A stretch of DNA of 59,195 nucleotides from Akkermansiaceae bacterium (GTDB lineage: Bacteria; Verrucomicrobiota; Verrucomicrobiia; Verrucomicrobiales; Akkermansiaceae), in NCBI GenBank assembly GCA_903826205.1, contig CAIKDP010000375.1:1-59195 (forward strand), read 5' to 3'. The notes under the pieces were generated by a model, which was not told where the DNA came from, searched no databases, and saw only the letters and a list, made by a program, of their open reading frames with translations. Made by a program: the position numbers and the translations under genes. Below are positions 10,410 through 19,472 of the stretch, piece by piece. The first letter of the stretch is position 1; each line of letters opens with the position of its first letter.

Positions 10410-13055
10410 TCATGGGATGGTCTTGGTCTTCCTGGCGGCGGCTTTTCCAACAGATTTTTTCGCGGCCTTCTTCGCGGGTTTTTTCGCGGTTTTTTTCACC
10501 GGGGTTTTGGCCGCGGCGGTGCCATGGTCGGTGGGCTTTACGGCAGGCTTCTTTTCCGGGCGGGGCTCGAATTCGAAGCCGATCTTGCCGGTGGCGGGGT
10601 CGAAGGTGAGGTGGGCGTCGAACTTGCGTTTGGTGCGGTTGGAGACGAAGCCGCGGAGGAGGTCGGTCTTGCCTGCGGCGAGCAACTTGAAGACTTGGTC
10701 GGCGGGGATGTCGCGCTGCAGGATGGAGCGGCCGATGCGAACCCCGTTGGGTTCTTTCTTGGTGATCAGGCAGGGGATGTGATAGGCCTTGTCGGTTTGA
10801 TAGATATCGACCGTCCGGCCGTCGGTGAGGGTGGCTTCGCCGATGATCTGCTCGGCGGTGAGTTCGGGGGCGGCCTCGCGGTCATCGTTGTCGAAGACAA
10901 AGTTGACCTTGAATTTGGCATCCAGGCCGAGACCGGCATCAAACGGTTTGTTGAACTTGGATTTGAAACCGGTGAGCGGGCCGACAAATTTGGTGGTGAT
11001 GAGTTGGAGCGCCTCCTGGTCTGTTAGAACGCGGCCGGCGATGTGTTTTTTGATTTGGAATTTGCATTCCGGCTCGCGGCATTCGTAGGTGGCGTCGGTT
11101 TGTTTGAGGCCGTGGGCGCCGCAGACCGGGCAGGTGGCGGGCAGGTCGGGGAACGGCTGGCTCTTGGCATCGGCGGCGAGTTTGCGGGCCTTGGCGACGA
11201 TGTCGTTGGTGTAGGTGATGATTTCGCGCATGAAGTCGGCGCGTTGGAGGTGGCCGTGTTCCATTTGGCGGAGTTTGAATTCCCAATCGCCGGTGAGCAT
11301 GGGCGAGTAGAGGCCTTCGATGTCCATTTGACGGACCAGTGCGATGAGGCGCATGCCGCTGCCGGTGACGTGGAGGTCGCGGCCGTCGCGGGCGAGGTAT
11401 TTTTGGGCGATGAGGCCTTCGATGGTGGCGGCGCGGGTGGCCGGAGTGCCGAGGCCTCGCTCGGCCATGGCTTCGGCCAGTGCTTCATCGTCGATGAGTT
11501 TGCCGGCGCCTTCCATGGCGGACAGCAGGGTGGCCTCGGTCATGCGTGCCGGCGGCTTGGTCATTTCATGGACGACCTCAATGGCGGTGACTTTGGCGGA
11601 CTCGCCGGGCGTGGCGGGGACGAGTTCGTCTTTACCTGCGGCGACGCCGGGGCGGCGGCCATAAACTTCGAGCCAACCGGGCTTGATGAGGACGCGGCCC
11701 TCGGTTTTGAAAACGTCGGTGAGCGAGGGATGGGCGATGCGGGTGAGGCGGGTGGTTTGCTCAAACTCGGCGGCGGGATAAAAGACGGCGATGAAACGCT
11801 TGACGATGAGGTCGTACACCTTTTGCTCGGTATCGGAGAGCTTGGCGATGTTGCCGGTGGGAATGATCGCAAAATGGTCGGATACCTTTTTGTTATCAAA
11901 AATGCGGCGGGACTTGCTGAGGTGGGGACCGTTGTCCTGGCCGCCTTTGAGGACGGCGCTCGCGTATGGGGCGACCTGCAAGCTGCTGGCGGCGATGTCC
12001 CGCATGGTATCGCGGACGTTGCCGGTATAATCTTCCGGGAGGTAGCGGGAGTCCGTCCGCGGATAGGTGATCATCTTGTGCTTCTCGTAGAGTGCCTGGG
12101 CGATTTGCAGGGTGCCCTTGGCCGAGAACGGCGCCTCGCGTTGCAAGGTGGTGAGGTCGTAGAGTTGGGGCGCAATCTGGGATTGGGAGCGCTTTTCCTC
12201 GGTGACGATGCCCGATTGGCCTTCGCAGCGGGCGCGGATAGCCTCGGCGGCGGCTTGCTCCCAAAGGCGCTCCGGTCGCGAGTGCGGGTTGGCCTCATCT
12301 TTTTTCCAGCCTTCATCGATCCATTTGCCCGGATAGTGGCCGGCGGTGATGGCAAAGGTGGCTTGCACCTCGAAATACGGGGTGGGGGTGAATGCTTGGA
12401 TTTCCGCCTCGCGGGTGGCGAGGATGGCGAGGGTGGGGGTTTGGACGCGGCCGGCGGCGGTGATGTTGAAGCCACCGTGGCGGGAATTGAAACAGGTGAG
12501 CGCGCGGGTGGCGTTGAGGCCGACGAGCCAGTCGGATTCCGACCGGCACTTGGCGGCATCGGTGAGCGGGCGCATCTGGGCCTCGCTGCGGAGATGCTCC
12601 CATGCCTCGAGGATGGCGTTGTTGGTCATGGATTGCATCCACAGCCGCCGGACCGGCTTGGTGATGCCGCCAATGTCGAGGATGTAGCGGAAAATCAATT
12701 CGCCTTCGCGCCCGGCGTCGCAGGCGTTGACGATTTGGTCGATATCCTTGCGTTTGGCGAGCTTGAGGATTTGTTTGAGGCGGGCTTCGGAGTCCGGGAT
12801 CGGATCCAGGTCGAAGGTTTCCGGAATCGCCGGAAGCACCTCGAATTTCCATGGCAGTTTTTTGCCGTTGGGCCCCATGGGCATGCGGAGTTCGACGAGG
12901 TGACCGACGGCTGAGGTGATCACGGCGGCGTCGTTTTCGTAGAAAATATCGCGGCCGGTGCCTTGTTTGTCGAATTTTCCGAGAGGCTTGGCCAGTGCGC
13001 GGCTCAAGTCGGTCATGACGCTGGGTTTCTCGGCGATGATGAGTGTTTTTCCCAT
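10410..13055 (-). CDS. topB: DNA topoisomerase III with lysine/alanine-rich tail
   Basis: An 881-residue type IA topoisomerase starting [12 protein letters not shown] as TopB proteins do. The Toprim motif [11 protein letters not shown] lies at 113-123 and the catalytic tyrosine is Y331 in [11 protein letters not shown] zinc ribbon follows (CPVCGAHG and CREPEC). The last 45 residues are a run of KKP/KKA repeats like histone H1 and like the tails of some actinobacterial and chlamydial DNA-binding proteins; this probably adds non-specific DNA binding. It decatenates and relaxes DNA. The gene is monocistronic by spacing, convergent with rplS. Confidence 0.9.
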   Translation of the reverse strand: MGKTLIIAEKPSVMTDLSRALAKPLGKFDKQGTGRDIFYENDAAVITSAVGHLVELRMPMGPNGKKLPWKFEVLPAIPETFDLDPIPDSEARLKQILKLAKRKDIDQIVNACDAGREGELIFRYILDIGGITKPVRRLWMQSMTNNAILEAWEHLRSEAQMRPLTDAAKCRSESDWLVGLNATRALTCFNSRHGGFNITAAGRVQTPTLAILATREAEIQAFTPTPYFEVQATFAITAGHYPGKWIDEGWKKDEANPHSRPERLWEQAAAEAIRARCEGQSGIVTEEKRSQSQIAPQLYDLTTLQREAPFSAKGTLQIAQALYEKHKMITYPRTDSRYLPEDYTGNVRDTMRDIAASSLQVAPYASAVLKGGQDNGPHLSKSRRIFDNKKVSDHFAIIPTGNIAKLSDTEQKVYDLIVKRFIAVFYPAAEFEQTTRLTRIAHPSLTDVFKTEGRVLIKPGWLEVYGRRPGVAAGKDELVPATPGESAKVTAIEVVHEMTKPPARMTEATLLSAMEGAGKLIDDEALAEAMAERGLGTPATRAATIEGLIAQKYLARDGRDLHVTGSGMRLIALVRQMDIEGLYSPMLTGDWEFKLRQMEHGHLQRADFMREIITYTNDIVAKARKLAADAKSQPFPDLPATCPVCGAHGLKQTDATYECREPECKFQIKKHIAGRVLTDQEALQLITTKFVGPLTGFKSKFNKPFDAGLGLDAKFKVNFVFDNDDREAAPELTAEQIIGEATLTDGRTVDIYQTDKAYHIPCLITKKEPNGVRIGRSILQRDIPADQVFKLLAAGKTDLLRGFVSNRTKRKFDAHLTFDPATGKIGFEFEPRPEKKPAVKPTDHGTAAAKTPVKKTAKKPAKKAAKKSVGKAAARKTKTIP

Positions 13056-13288
13056 GGTGGATGGCAGCGGTAAGGGCTGTGGCGTCAGGGACTAGGCTTG
13101 AAATGCGGAACTTGGCAAGCGGATTGTGGAAATATTGGCAAGGAAGCGCTTGGCGTGCGGCGGCACATGCGGGAAAGTCCGGGACTTGATAGGGGTCTTC
13201 AATAAAGACCTGTCGCTCCCGGTCTAACGGTAATGGCGGGCCGCCGGACACGCATGTGACAGGCGGTGTCCCTTGCCCCCTCGGGGGG

Positions 13289-15217
13289 TCAGGGGCTATC
13301 GGCAGTCGGTTCCGGTGGGGTTGGAGCATTCATGGATGGTGCCGGGTCAGCGGGGCGGGCCGCCTCCGCATGTTCCTTCCCGCCCCGCGCCAACGCCGTC
13401 CGCCAGGCGGGGGTGGGGGCGGGGGTGGCGCTGCCGGGTTCCGGCAACGGCGTCCCGCTGAACTTGAGTTTTTGCAACAAGGCGCGGAAGACGACGCGCT
13501 CCTGGGGCATGAGGGTGGACCAATCGACCTTGTCTAACAATGATGTCGCGGCTGCGGTCTCGCCAAGCATGAGGCGGGCGGAGCCCTCCAGTGCGACGGT
13601 TATTTGCGGGTTGATGCGGGGGCTGTTGCGAAACTGCGGCAAACGGGTCAGGGCGTCCGCCGCCCGGTTGTCGAGGATCTCAGCCATCATCAGGGTGGAA
13701 TGAAACTCCGAACGATCCGGATTCACCGCCACCAATTGCAACAGCTTGGTGACCACCTGTGCGGGTGGCAGGGTGCCGTGGATCAGCGCGAGGTAGTGGT
13801 AATTGTTGAGCAAGCCATGGTCGTTAGGTTCGAACCACGAGAGAGTCTGATACATCGCCAGCAAGTCCTCGGTTCGGCCGGCGACTGCCAGCGAGTTGAG
13901 AACCGGCACCAGATCCAGGTAAATCGGCAAGGGCCCCCATCCCATCAGGAGGGCCGCCAGCCAGGCGTCTTGGCTGGCGGCCACGGCCCGGTGGCGGGTG
14001 GCAAACCAAGCGATGTCGATAAAGCGGTTGTGGTGGGTGTCACTGGCCGCGTGATTCATCGCCCGGGTGATGGCGGCCTCGGCGGCAGTGGAATTGCTGC
14101 GAAGCCACGCCAACTCGGCCTGCATGAATTCAATCTCGATGGGATCGGTGGCCGGAGGGGGGGATGCCAGGCTGGCTTCAACTTGCGCCTCCTCATGCAA
14201 ATCCAACAGGATTCGCAAACGGGCAAGGAAAGCCTCCGGGCGGGAACGGGCCGGTGCTTCGAGGATGGTTGCCGCCTGACTGGCGCGACCGTGTTTGGCC
14301 AGCCAGGCACCGAGCGTGGCGGGGTCGTCCGGCAGGAAGCGGGTGATGGCCGCCGCATACATGGCATCGGCGGCTTGCGTTTGGTCGGGGGTGGTGGGTT
14401 CCAGCGCCAGCAGATGGTGCTTGGCAGTGGCGGTGGGCTGGGTTTTGAGCCACGCCCGGAGGTCCGGCAATGGGTCCCCCGCGGCGAGGCCGCCGCTCGC
14501 CTCTCCTAACAGAATAAGGGCGGCCATGGCTTCCGTATCCGCCTTGGTGGCGATCAGACTCGCGAGAATCCCGCGGGCTTCCGCCACGCGTGCGGGAGTC
14601 GGGCGGGCGCAAAGCACGCGCAGCAATTCGAGCCGGACCTTGGCGCTCGCGGTGTTTTCCAACACCTTGCGCAGGGCCTTTTCTGCATTATCGATGTCCC
14701 CGCGCGTGACCAACAAGGGGGTGAGGGCTGCCACAAAGGCGGCATCCTTGCGCAGTTCCGGCGGCAGGTGGGAATAGACAGTGAAGACGACCGCATGTGG
14801 CCCTTGGCGTGCCAGCACCCGGATACATTCCAAGCGGTCCTCGCGCGGCGTGCGCTTGTCCGAAGCCAGTTGTACTGCGGCCATGCCTGCAGCGGGCTCT
14901 TCGAGCCTGCCGATGGCGCGGACCCACAGGCAGTAGGCGGCGAAGTCACCCGGGCGTGCCAATAACACGCTGCGGGCCTTGTCGCGCGCCGCGCCCCAAT
15001 CGCCGGTGCGTGCCGCCGCCTGCGCCGCCTGGAAATTCATCTCAATCCGGTGCTTGCGGTAGGCACGGTAGGCGGGTTTGGTCAGAAAGCCCGCCCCGGT
15101 GGTGATCACGAGCGCGACGATGACCCAGATGGGGATCCTCCGTCGTCCGATCTTGAGGGTGGTGCGCGAGCGCCGTTTGCGACGGCGGCGGGGGTTGGCG
15201 GAAGGCTCGGCTTTCAT
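13289..15217 (-). CDS. Membrane-anchored TPR-like repeat protein
   Basis: A 642-residue protein. Residues 1-25 are extremely basic (RRRRKRRSRTT), followed by one transmembrane helix (IPIWVIVALVITTGAGFL, about 28-45) and a long alanine/leucine-rich helical region that reads as degenerate TPR-like pairs, ending in a proline/alanine tail. This predicts a cytoplasmic basic N-terminus and a periplasmic repeat domain for protein binding. It is the last gene of the block sigma factor > membrane protein > PDZ protein > TPR-like protein, starting 18 bases after the PDZ gene stop. No specific function can be assigned. Confidence 0.75.
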   Translation of the reverse strand: MKAEPSANPRRRRKRRSRTTLKIGRRRIPIWVIVALVITTGAGFLTKPAYRAYRKHRIEMNFQAAQAAARTGDWGAARDKARSVLLARPGDFAAYCLWVRAIGRLEEPAAGMAAVQLASDKRTPREDRLECIRVLARQGPHAVVFTVYSHLPPELRKDAAFVAALTPLLVTRGDIDNAEKALRKVLENTASAKVRLELLRVLCARPTPARVAEARGILASLIATKADTEAMAALILLGEASGGLAAGDPLPDLRAWLKTQPTATAKHHLLALEPTTPDQTQAADAMYAAAITRFLPDDPATLGAWLAKHGRASQAATILEAPARSRPEAFLARLRILLDLHEEAQVEASLASPPPATDPIEIEFMQAELAWLRSNSTAAEAAITRAMNHAASDTHHNRFIDIAWFATRHRAVAASQDAWLAALLMGWGPLPIYLDLVPVLNSLAVAGRTEDLLAMYQTLSWFEPNDHGLLNNYHYLALIHGTLPPAQVVTKLLQLVAVNPDRSEFHSTLMMAEILDNRAADALTRLPQFRNSPRINPQITVALEGSARLMLGETAAATSLLDKVDWSTLMPQERVVFRALLQKLKFSGTPLPEPGSATPAPTPAWRTALARGGKEHAEAARPADPAPSMNAPTPPEPTADSP

Positions 15218-15235
15218 GTGGGGGCATGCCGCGAT

Positions 15236-16207
15236 TCACTCGCCGGCGGCGTCACCGGGGGCCGGTGCGTCCGGTGCCACGAGATCGGGGATGATCGCGC
15301 CTTGGCCGCCGAAGTGCAGGCGGATGCCGCCGCCTTGGAAGTTGTTGTCGAGATTGAGCTTGTCGATGCGGGCGCGGGCGTCGGGCGGGGCGGCGGCCTT
15401 GTCTTGTTGGGTATCCCAGGGGCCGCTCCAGATTACTTTGTCATTTTTGTCGCGGAGGGTGACTTCCTTGCCGCCATCCACGGATTTCATTTCGATGCTG
15501 CCTTGTTCATCCATCATGCGGAAGACGGCACTGTTTTGGAGTTGGAGTTCGCCTTTGTCCATGGCTTGAGGCCTGGCCCCGCCCAGCTGTGGCATGCCAA
15601 ACATCCCTTTGGGGAGGGCGGCTCCATCTTGCATGGCGCGCAGTTGGCGTTCGATGGCCTCGCGGATGTGCTTGGCCTGATCTTGCGGCATGCCATCCAG
15701 CATCAGATGGTCCAAGTCTTGCGGTGCGGCGGCAATGCCTCCGCCATCGGGGCGGGCACCGAGGGTCACGGACTGGGTGGCAGTCTTGCCTTGGTGAATC
15801 ACATCCAAGGCGATCTGGTCTCCCGGTTGGTGGCTTTGAAGTTGTTTGACAAGTTCGGCGTGCGAGCCGACCGCCTGCCCCGCGACGCGGGTGATGACGT
15901 CGTGTTGGGCCAGGCCGGCCTTGGCAGCGGGCCCCGCCGGATCGATGACGCGGACGACGATGCCCTCATCGGCCTTGAGACCGATATGGGCGGCCAGCAC
16001 TTCCGGCAGCGGGGAGGTGCCGACGCCTAGATAAGGCGCGGCCTGGGCTGCAGGCACGGCTTGCGGTAGCGGGGCCGCGGGCACGGCTTGGGCCTGCGCT
16101 GCGGGCGGCGGCGGGGCATTGTCGGCGGGTGGCTCAATGGCCGGAAGTGGCTGGGCCAGCAGGATGGCAATGCCAGTGGGAATGAATGTGAGCTTCGTGG
16201 TTTTCAT
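15236..16207 (-). CDS. Exported PDZ-domain protein
   Basis: A 323-residue protein with a signal peptide (MKTTKLTFIPTGIAILLAQP), a proline/alanine linker (30-55) and a PDZ domain at about 58-145: YLGVGTSPLPEVLAAHIGL, VVRVIDPAGPAAKAGLAQHDVI, then an HAELVKQLQSHQPGDQI helix. No protease domain is attached, unlike DegP. The rest is polar, with a helix rich in Q and R, and a C-terminal part of beta character. It may bind C-termini of envelope proteins and inform the adjacent anti-sigma candidate; that link is inference from operon order. Confidence 0.8.
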   Translation of the reverse strand: MKTTKLTFIPTGIAILLAQPLPAIEPPADNAPPPPAAQAQAVPAAPLPQAVPAAQAAPYLGVGTSPLPEVLAAHIGLKADEGIVVRVIDPAGPAAKAGLAQHDVITRVAGQAVGSHAELVKQLQSHQPGDQIALDVIHQGKTATQSVTLGARPDGGGIAAAPQDLDHLMLDGMPQDQAKHIREAIERQLRAMQDGAALPKGMFGMPQLGGARPQAMDKGELQLQNSAVFRMMDEQGSIEMKSVDGGKEVTLRDKNDKVIWSGPWDTQQDKAAAPPDARARIDKLNLDNNFQGGGIRLHFGGQGAIIPDLVAPDAPAPGDAAGE

Positions 16208-16259
16208 GGCGTTTTACTAGAAACGTAGTAGTTGCGCGGATTTGTTTAAACCGCTGAAA

Positions 16260-16916
16260 CTAATCGATTTTTTCCGGGACGAGGAGGTATTCGACGCGCG
16301 GCTTTTCGTATTCGATTTTCCTGCCCTCGGGATTGACGAAGGTGACGCGGTCCCAATAGACGACCTTGACGACGCGGCGCGGTTGGTCTTTGGCTTTCCA
16401 GACGACGCCCTCGTCACTGGTCTGGCTCAGGCCGGTATTGAAGCCGGCGGGGACGAAGTTTTGTGAGGCAGGGGAGGCGGGCGCGGTGGTGCGAGCCGGG
16501 GCTTGCGGCGCAGGCGTGGCGGTCGCGGCAAGCGTCGGCTGCGGGCTCTTGCCGGGAGTGTACAAGGCGGCCAGCGCCCCGAGCAAGGCAACGGCTGCGG
16601 CAGCCGCAAACATCGGGCGCTTGGCATGGCGGGTGTGTGCGACGGCAGGCGGGGAGCTTTGCGGGAAGGGGATGATGGACGTCTCCACCGTGGTGGTGCC
16701 GCCGCCGAGCGTGGCTTCCAACGCGGCCATGAAGGAGGGCGAGAGCGGTGCCGGACGCACTTGGCGCAGGGAGGTTTCCAACTGCAACTCCGCCGGACTC
16801 AAGGTGCCGGGGGTGCCATGGGTCGCGTCCTCAAGTCGTTCTAACAAATCCCGGCCGAGGACTGACGGATGGAGTCCTTCCAGGGTGGCTTCCAGTTGCT
16901 GAAAATTGTTGGACAT
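16260..16916 (-). CDS. Single-pass membrane protein, putative anti-sigma factor
   Basis: A 218-residue protein starting 13 bases after the ECF sigma gene stop. An N-terminal soluble helical part (1-100) is followed by one transmembrane helix (MFAAAAAVALLGALAALYT, about 103-121), an A/P/T-rich linker and a small C-terminal domain. This topology and position are those of anti-sigma factors, but I see no ZAS (HxxxCxxC) motif, so the assignment rests on context. The start at 16916 (MSNNFQQLE) is used rather than the long open extension to 17066, which would overlap the sigma gene. Confidence 0.65.
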   Translation of the reverse strand: MSNNFQQLEATLEGLHPSVLGRDLLERLEDATHGTPGTLSPAELQLETSLRQVRPAPLSPSFMAALEATLGGGTTTVETSIIPFPQSSPPAVAHTRHAKRPMFAAAAAVALLGALAALYTPGKSPQPTLAATATPAPQAPARTTAPASPASQNFVPAGFNTGLSQTSDEGVVWKAKDQPRRVVKVVYWDRVTFVNPEGRKIEYEKPRVEYLLVPEKID

Positions 16917-16929
16917 GGGGTGGGGTGAT

Positions 16930-17541
16930 TCAGATGGAAAGGTCGCCGCGGCGGCGGGCACCACCGAGATGGCGTTTGAGTGCTTCCAGTCCATAGCGAT
17001 ACCGAGAGGCGGCTGTGTTTTGAGAAATTCCAAGAGTTTCGCCAATTTCAGCAAATGTCTGCTCACCCCAGATTTTCATGACGATGACTTCCGCGAATTT
17101 GGGCGGCAGTTCCTTGAGTCCGGCTTCGAGTTGGTCGCGGGTTTCGTCATCCGTGGAATCCGTTTCAAACCACGGGTGGAAGGTTTCGCGTTGGTCGGCT
17201 TCAAAATCTTCGGTGACGCTGTCCTCGCGGCGGCGGCGGCGGTCATCGCGGCGGCTCAGGTCGATGGCGAGGCGGCGCAGGGTGCTATACAGATAGGGCA
17301 TCCAGGATTCCCTGCCGCCCACAAACTCGCCGTTGCGGAGTTTTTCGATGAGTTTGACCAAGGCGTCTTGCAAGATATCCTGGGCATCTTCATGGGAGCG
17401 GGTCTGCTGGCGGGCAAACAACAGCAAGCGCGGGCCATGCTCGACCAGCCACTCATGCCAGTCGGCGGGAGTGGGGGCGGCGTCGGGCGCGGCGTCGGAT
17501 GCGGGGGGGGGCGGTGATGGGATATAGGGATCTGTCATCAT
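16930..17541 (-). CDS. ECF-type RNA polymerase sigma factor
   Basis: A 203-residue sigma-70 family protein with region 2 (LLLFARQQTRSHEDAQDILQDALVKL) and region 4 (LKELPPKFAEVIVMKIWGEQTFAEIGETLGISQNTAASRYRYGLEALK) joined by an acidic linker. An N-terminal proline-rich stretch of about 25 residues is extra. It is likely controlled by the membrane protein encoded just downstream. The start codon overlaps the stop of the upstream PIN-toxin gene in ATGATGA, so translation may be coupled to the toxin gene. Target promoters are unknown. Confidence 0.88.
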   Translation of the reverse strand: MMTDPYIPSPPPPASDAAPDAAPTPADWHEWLVEHGPRLLLFARQQTRSHEDAQDILQDALVKLIEKLRNGEFVGGRESWMPYLYSTLRRLAIDLSRRDDRRRRREDSVTEDFEADQRETFHPWFETDSTDDETRDQLEAGLKELPPKFAEVIVMKIWGEQTFAEIGETLGISQNTAASRYRYGLEALKRHLGGARRRGDLSI

Positions 17542-17993
17542 AGGGTTCCAGAAAGGAGGTTGAGTTTCAGTCCGTGCCGCTCGTAGGTTTTGAAATCCCG
17601 GTCAAAAGTGATCATCTCGGTGTCGAGAGCGATGGCAAAAGCGGCAAGGTAGGCATCCATCCAAACATTGGGCGACGGGAAGGGTGATCGGGCGATTTGC
17701 AGCCACAGACTGCGGGTGGCTGGAGGTTCTTCCGCGCGGGCAACCACAGGGTCGGCGCATACCCTGGCTAGAAACTCAAGCGCTGCGGTATTTGACAGGG
17801 CATGGAGGCCACAGCGTTCCATGACCCGCTGTTGGGTGATGAGCCGCAAGACTCCGATCTCGGTCTGACGGCAAAATAGCAGGGCTCCGGCTGGGAGCGA
17901 CGTTTGTTCATACCATCGACGGGCACTGGCGTGCTGTGGGTGTCCCTCCAAGCTGAGGGCGAGCCAAGTGTTAATGTCCAAGAGCTTTCTCAT
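17538..17993 (-). CDS. PIN-domain toxin, VapC-like
   Basis: A 151-residue PIN protein. The acidic residues expected for the Mg-dependent RNase site are visible: D6 in LLDINTW, E45 in RQTEIGVLRL, D113 in VWMDAYLAAFA and D131 in TFDRDF. VapC toxins cleave RNA, often tRNA, until bound by antitoxin. The gene start overlaps the antitoxin gene by 23 bases, a usual arrangement. Its stop overlaps the ECF sigma start, which is unusual for a toxin-antitoxin pair. Confidence 0.85.
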   Translation of the reverse strand: MRKLLDINTWLALSLEGHPQHASARRWYEQTSLPAGALLFCRQTEIGVLRLITQQRVMERCGLHALSNTAALEFLARVCADPVVARAEEPPATRSLWLQIARSPFPSPNVWMDAYLAAFAIALDTEMITFDRDFKTYERHGLKLNLLSGTL

Positions 17994-18264
17994 GGCTCGT
18001 CACGTCAAGGTCCATGTCGGCTTGTTTGATGAAGTCACCAAACTCCTGAGCCGCCACGGTTGCGTCGGCGGCAGGGAGGTTGGCTTTGAGGACTGGCAGG
18101 GTTTTGGGTAAGGCGGCGGTGGGACGGTGCGTAGGCAACGTGCCGGGCGTGAGGGCGGCGCGCAGGAGTTCCGCGGCGACATCCTTGAGCTTGCGGCCTT
18201 CATGGACAGCCCGCAGCTTCATCTCACGCACGAGGTCACTGGGTAGATCAATAGTGCTTTTCAT
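17971..18264 (-). CDS. Antitoxin, VapB/ribbon-helix-helix-like
   Basis: A 97-residue protein beginning MKSTIDLPSDLVREMKLRAVHEGRKLKDVAAELLRAAL, in the ribbon-helix-helix pattern: one strand and two helices for DNA binding. The C-terminal half is flexible and acidic, as expected for the toxin-binding part, ending close to the VapC-like gene. It probably represses the pair and neutralises the toxin. Because the ECF operon lies directly downstream, the same autoregulated promoter might read into it. Confidence 0.8.
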   Translation of the reverse strand: MKSTIDLPSDLVREMKLRAVHEGRKLKDVAAELLRAALTPGTLPTHRPTAALPKTLPVLKANLPAADATVAAQEFGDFIKQADMDLDVTSHEKALGH

Positions 18265-18314
18265 GGAACCAGTTTGCTGGGTTTCTGGGTTGCTGTCAAC
18301 CCTTGATAGGTATG

Positions 18315-19259
18315 TTAGGTTGATGACACCCGCAAGTCCGCCTCGATGGCTTCGAGCACATCGAGCTCGGGGCGGAAGTTGGCGGCGTGATAGGAACTGC
18401 GCACCAGCGGCCCGCTGGCGACATGCCGGAAACCTTTGGCCAGGGCGATGGCCTTGAGTTCGTCGAAGACGGCCGGCTCGATGTATTCGCTGACCGGCAA
18501 ATGTTTGGGCGAGGGCCGGAGGTATTGGCCGAGGGTGAGCACGGTGACGTCGTGGGCACGCAGGTCGTCCATGGCTTGGAGGATTTCATGGGCTTGCTCG
18601 CCCAGGCCGAGCATGAGGCCGCTTTTGGTGGCGACCTTGCCGTGGACCATGGCCTTGGCCTTTTTGAGGACGGTGAGGCTGCGTTGGTATTGGGCGCGGG
18701 AACGGACCAAGGGGGTGAGGCGCTCGACGGTTTCGAGGTTGTGGTTGAAAATGTGCGGGCGGGCTTCCATCACCAGGGCCAGCGCCCAATCGCGGTCGTT
18801 GAAGTCCGGGACCAGGACCTCGATGATGGTGTTAGGGTTCAATTCGCGCAGCGCCCGGATGGTTTGTTGGAAATGGCCGGCGCCCCCATCACGGAGGTCG
18901 TCGCGGGCCACGGCCGTGATCACGACGTGGCTCAACTTCATGCGGCGGGTGGCTTCCGCCACCCGCTGCGGCTCATCGGCTTCGAGCGGGTCGGGCTTGG
19001 CCGTCTTGATCGCGCAAAAGCCGCAGGCGCGGGTGCATTTCTCACCGGCGATCATGAAGGTGGCGGTGCCGTGACTCCAACATTCCCAGCGGTTCGGGCA
19101 CTGGGCTTCCTCGCAGACGGTGACCAGCTTGAGGTCGGTGACCAACGATTTGGTGGACCAGAAGGTTGGGTCGCTGGGCAACTTCACCTTGATCCAGGAG
19201 GGTTTTTTCTCCCGCTGTTGGGATAGGTCCTCGGGTTGATTGATGCCACAGCCACTCAT
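18315..19259 (-). CDS. lipA: Lipoyl synthase LipA
   Basis: A 314-residue radical-SAM enzyme. The auxiliary cluster motif is C49-x4-C54-x5-C60 (CEEAQCPNRWEC), the radical-SAM cluster is C75-x3-C79-x2-C82 (CTRACGFC), and the C-terminal RSSYHA supplies the serine ligand of the auxiliary cluster. It inserts two sulfurs into octanoylated lipoyl domains, after LipB. It is divergent from the DUF4175-like operon, with about 210 bases between the starts. The short spacing from the VapB-like gene suggests independent transcription. Confidence 0.95.
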   Translation of the reverse strand: MSGCGINQPEDLSQQREKKPSWIKVKLPSDPTFWSTKSLVTDLKLVTVCEEAQCPNRWECWSHGTATFMIAGEKCTRACGFCAIKTAKPDPLEADEPQRVAEATRRMKLSHVVITAVARDDLRDGGAGHFQQTIRALRELNPNTIIEVLVPDFNDRDWALALVMEARPHIFNHNLETVERLTPLVRSRAQYQRSLTVLKKAKAMVHGKVATKSGLMLGLGEQAHEILQAMDDLRAHDVTVLTLGQYLRPSPKHLPVSEYIEPAVFDELKAIALAKGFRHVASGPLVRSSYHAANFRPELDVLEAIEADLRVSST

Positions 19260-19472
19260 TGCGGGCGGACGCTAACCTTGGAAAGTCGTGCCGGAAAGGC
19301 GAAAATCGTTTGGGGACGGCCAATAATCGGTGGATTCCAGCCGAATCAAGCAAACGAGGTTGGCGGTGGCGCTAAAACCGACGATACTTCCCGCGGCGGA
19401 ATCTTCTGGAAAGCCGCAGGTTTTTTTGGAACCTTCCGCCAAGCGCCTGAAGTTGCGCCCCGCCCAGTTCCC

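Noticed and set aside
11043-12914. 623-codon open frame opposite topB
   Set aside because: High-GC coding sequence leaves the opposite strand open; composition is G/A/V/D-rich without any domain, and topB motifs are unambiguous.
13194-13210. Short GGTCTT/AAGACC hairpin as terminator for the TPR-like gene
   Set aside because: Only six base pairs with no T-run in the minus-strand direction.
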